Under the pieces are notes generated by a model, which worked only from the letters and a program-made list of their open reading frames with translations, searched no databases and had not been told where the DNA came from. Of a stretch of 64,000 nt of DNA, positions 63,520-64,000 are shown one piece after another (positions within the stretch are counted from its first letter, which is position 1; the number at the start of each line of letters is the position of its first letter). The translations under genes and the position numbers were made by a program. This stretch comes from Haemaphysalis longicornis (Eukaryota > Arthropoda > Arachnida > Ixodida > Ixodidae), in contig JABSTR010000955.1 in NCBI GenBank assembly GCA_013339765.2, forward strand, positions 496,001 through 560,000, written 5' to 3'.

Positions 63520-64000
63520 TTCAATGATGATGATGATGAATAAATCTATTTGTCAAGCTGGTGCAGATGTTAGGGCACCCGCCCGGTGGGGGGCTTCCCT
63601 ATTCCGGGTTACCCTGAGCTCGGCTGGCGGTCCAGGCCCTCTTTACCAGTTCACGCTGGATCCCAATGTCCGGGCTCCATAGGCGGTTCACCCACTGCTT
63701 GTAGGAGGGGGAGGTTATTGGGGCAAGGCCTGGGGTCTTCTGGCACTCCCAAATCTGGTGGTACAGTGTATCGGTAGTTGGACAGAAATTGCAGGTAGAC
63801 GGGTATTGGGTAGGGTAAATCGCATGGAGTAGGGTTCTGTGGGGGTACGTATTTGTCTGTAGTCTTCGAAGGGTGGTGGCTTCTGCTCTTGTTAATTGGG
63901 AGTGCGGAGTAGGGAAGGTTCTTCGGCCTTGGCGGTAATAAATGAGAATGTCAGCATACCTGACAAGCGGTTCTGTTTTGGGGGCCGCAAGCGGGGTTTG
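63520..64000 (-). mobile_element. I-type LINE (E2-like), C-terminus and (ATC)n tail, continues beyond the window
   Basis: 'gatgatgatgatgaataaa' at 63524-63542 is the tail and polyadenylation signal on the minus strand. Upstream on the minus strand the C-terminal motifs 'LRRLQTNTYPHRTLLHAIYP', 'STCNFCPTTDTLYHQIWECQ' (zinc finger CxxC...H....C) and 'IQRELVKRAW' are readable between 63930 and 63600. They match the C-terminus of LINE E2 at 42270-42560. Confidence 0.8.

Overview
This is a eukaryotic, repeat-saturated stretch of nuclear DNA, most likely from a hard tick (Ixodidae) or a close chelicerate relative. The assignment rests on the repeat mix: tRNA-derived SINEs with readable A and B boxes, RTE LINEs ending in (TCA)n/(ATC)n tails, CR1-like LINEs, I/R1/LOA-type LINEs with an RNase H domain, short Gypsy LTR elements with TGTAG...CTACA ends, a Penelope-like GIY-YIG fragment and TTAA-target DNA transposons. 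It is recognition from memory, not a search result. There are no bacterial-style operons, and almost every long open reading frame is a fragment of a decayed transposable element.

Layout. 1-1.1 kb: a diverged ~500-bp tandem duplication ending in a hairpin. 1.3-10.4 kb: broken LINEs (CR1-like on both strands, an RTE on the minus strand, an I-type element on the plus strand). 10.4-24.4 kb: two near-identical minus-strand LINE copies (A and B) of an RNase H-bearing family. Both carry the same short LTR insertion at the same ORF1 site, and a 2.3-kb repeat (C) lies between them. 24.3-30 kb: a rearranged minus-strand Gypsy remnant, then a plus-strand Gypsy (gag, protease, RT) interrupted by a SINE and a near-perfect hairpin. 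30-34.4 kb: a nearly full-length minus-strand I-type LINE. 34.4-35.6 kb: a pogo/Tigger-like fragment. 35.6-37.9 kb: the second copy of C. 38-44 kb: more LINE, RTE and Penelope debris, including one LINE nested in another. 44-60 kb: TTAA-flanked DNA transposons, foldback elements, a Gypsy integrase and a diverged ~66-bp tandem repeat. 62-64 kb: a CR1-like LINE and the 3' end of an I-type LINE, both on the minus strand.

Underneath this lie traces of host genes. Three short plus-strand stretches (38074-38186, 43667-43765, 60056-60244) each have a good splice acceptor, an open frame, a good donor and compatible intron phases. They look like internal exons of one gene with TE-filled introns of about 5.5 and 16.3 kb; I do not recognise the protein. 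A separate minus-strand terminal exon lies at 53955-54224. I saw no functional tRNA, rRNA or CRISPR array.

The most interesting structure is the 11.4-22.3 kb duplication. Its junctions show 3-bp microhomology and a small local tandem duplication, which fits template switching. The A/B differences, however, are mostly homopolymer indels, so an assembly artefact must be excluded first.
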